This document shows positions 62,926 through 64,000 of a stretch of 64,000 nt of DNA, one piece after another. The first letter of the stretch is position 1. Each line of letters opens with the position of its first letter. Made by a program: the position numbers and the translations under genes. The DNA is taken from assembly GCA_002501485.1 (NCBI GenBank), contig DLTS01000011.1:3915-67914 (forward strand). The letters run 5' to 3'. The DNA comes from Acidimicrobiaceae bacterium UBA7830 (GTDB lineage Bacteria > Actinomycetota > Acidimicrobiia > Acidimicrobiales > Ilumatobacteraceae). The notes beneath the pieces are model-generated. The model was not told where the DNA came from and did not search any database. It worked only from the letters and a program-made list of their open reading frames with translations.

Positions 62926-63939
62926 GTGAGTCTGCCTGTCATCGACCTTGCACCATTTGCAACCGGTGACGATCACTCCAGTGCGGCAGCACGTGAACAG
63001 GCCGCAATCATTGATGCAACCTGCCAAGAACTTGGGTTTTTACTTGCTGTCGGACACGGAATTGCATCGGAGACGAAAGAAGAGCTGCTCGATGTCATGC
63101 GAGAGTTTTTCGCCGAACCTCAAGACGTCAAAGAACAAATTTCCATTGCAAACAGTTCCTGCCACCGGGGGTACGTCGGCATTGGAACCGAATCACTCGA
63201 GGGTGCACTTGCCGATGATGATCAATTCGACATTCCGCGACTCGGAGATTTGAAAGAAACCATCGATTCTGGAACCGAGCACGGACCGCAACACCCAGAG
63301 GTGCTCGCCGGCACGCCGCTTCACGGCCCAAACCAACTTCCAGAGTCACCCCGATTCCGCGCTGCATGGCAGCGCTATTTCAATGAGGCAACCGAAGCGA
63401 GTCTTCGCGCTCATCGAGGGCTTGCAGTAGCTCTCGGCCTAGCCTCGACATGGTTCGAAGACCTCGGAAACCCATCAGAGGATGCGTTCCTGTACCACTT
63501 GCGGATGCTGCATTACCCGCCGACGAGTCGCGTCACACCAGCCCCCGGCCAACCCGGTTGCGGCTCCCACACCGACTATGGGTCGGTGACCATCCTCACT
63601 GACGATGGGCATGGTGGGCTGCAGGTGAAGACACGAGGCGGTAAGTGGATCGACGTTTCGGTTCCGGCAGGTCACGCCGTCGTGAATCTTGGCGATCTCA
63701 TGGCGATTTGGTCGAATGATCGTTACGTGTCAAACCCTCATCGAGTGGTAAGTCCCCCAAACGTTGACCGGTACTCGATTCCGTTCTTCGTTGAGCCAGG
63801 GTTTCATGCCAGAGTTGAATGCTTGCCCACCTGCCGAGACGCATCGAACCCGCCACGTCATGAACCTCTCACGGCAGGCCCCTACCTACTGTCTCGTTTT
63901 GACGGAACCCACTCGTATCGCAACGCGTTACTCGACTGA
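62926..63939 (+). CDS. 2-oxoglutarate/Fe(II) oxygenase, isopenicillin-N-synthase-like
   Basis: 337 residues from GTG 62926 (SLPVIDLAPFATGDDHSS). The N-terminal DIOX_N part has GFLLAVGHGIASETKEEL. The iron site is HTDYGSVTILTDD (His, Asp) and NPHRVV (second His), followed by RYSIPFFVEP with the 2-oxoglutarate-binding Arg-x-Ser. An ATG two bases upstream is out of frame. The substrate is unknown. Confidence 0.88.
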   Translation: MSLPVIDLAPFATGDDHSSAAAREQAAIIDATCQELGFLLAVGHGIASETKEELLDVMREFFAEPQDVKEQISIANSSCHRGYVGIGTESLEGALADDDQFDIPRLGDLKETIDSGTEHGPQHPEVLAGTPLHGPNQLPESPRFRAAWQRYFNEATEASLRAHRGLAVALGLASTWFEDLGNPSEDAFLYHLRMLHYPPTSRVTPAPGQPGCGSHTDYGSVTILTDDGHGGLQVKTRGGKWIDVSVPAGHAVVNLGDLMAIWSNDRYVSNPHRVVSPPNVDRYSIPFFVEPGFHARVECLPTCRDASNPPRHEPLTAGPYLLSRFDGTHSYRNALLD

Positions 63940-63940
63940 C

Positions 63941-64000
63941 TTAACTTCGTTGGTGTGAGTCCCACGCCATCGCAATAGCTATGGCGAGAACGAGAACGCA
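63941..64000 (-). CDS. C-terminal end of a possible membrane protein (cut by window edge)
   Basis: Nineteen residues (CVLVLAIAIAMAWDSHQRS) before a TAA stop at 63941-63943, read leftward from the window edge. A hydrophobic run followed by a short polar end suggests a last membrane segment. Too little is visible to name it. Confidence 0.4.
   Translation of the reverse strand, partial: CVLVLAIAIAMAWDSHQRS

Noticed and set aside
1..64000. CRISPR arrays, prophage, insertion sequences, rRNA
   Set aside because: No regular direct repeats with spacers, integrase, transposase or rRNA sequence were seen by reading.

Overview
The window is a chromosomal segment around the replication origin of an actinobacterium. 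The most likely group is Acidimicrobiia (an aquatic, Ilumatobacter-like lineage), but the class assignment is inference. The evidence is the actinobacterial gene order (gyrB-recF-dnaN-dnaA / rpmH-rnpA-yidD-yidC-khpB-rsmG-parA-parB, then cwlM-trxA-trxB-anti-sigma-sigma and pcnA), an F420-type LLM oxidoreductase, many acyl-CoA enzymes, a heliorhodopsin and moderate GC content.

Region 1 (1-11,850) is the origin core. gyrB (cut by the window edge), yqeY, DUF721, recF, dnaN and dnaA read leftward. rpmH, rnpA, yidD, yidC, khpB, rsmG, parA and parB read rightward. The divergence point, the 343-base dnaA-rpmH gap with consensus DnaA boxes, is the best oriC candidate. The rsmG-parA gap carries two parS-like palindromes with a CCCGGG centre and one DnaA box.

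Region 2 (11,850-22,360) is a leftward block for envelope and redox functions: GNAT protein, DUF6049-like secreted protein, Ser/Thr kinase, ECF sigma, anti-sigma, small membrane protein, trxB, trxA and a catalytically dead CwlM-like pseudo-amidase that seems to start at ATT. The usual murJ/mviN is absent. pcnA reads away from this block.

Region 3 (22,399-30,910) reads rightward: a c-di-GMP GGDEF/EAL protein, DUF5318, a DUF192 lipoprotein, rpsF-ssb-rpsR-rplI (S18 with an acidic tail), dnaB and an ABC exporter pair. Between rplI and dnaB lie a strong terminator and six DnaA-box-like 9-mers at an exact 12-bp pitch.

Region 4 (30,926-45,680) mixes housekeeping genes (engB, clpB, hisD, tRNA-Leu) with fatty-acid metabolism (two acyl-CoA synthetases, acyl-CoA dehydrogenase, thioesterase, FadJ-type multifunctional enzyme), a DUF3445 haem-dependent N-demethylase homologue and an MFS transporter.

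Region 5 (45,690-64,000) is accessory. It holds a zinc-ribbon protein convergent with a heliorhodopsin, a decayed SDR fragment, a leaderless metal-receptor domain, a GFA protein, endonuclease III, PhyH, LLM, BVMO-like and M20 enzymes, and a catabolic cluster. In that cluster an APH-type kinase, a DUF6285 protein and an acyl-CoA dehydrogenase match the LvaA-LvaB-LvaC logic of 4-hydroxyacid degradation, beside two CoA ligases, a MaoC-like protein, an amidase and an enoyl-CoA hydratase. No CRISPR array, prophage or insertion sequence was seen.
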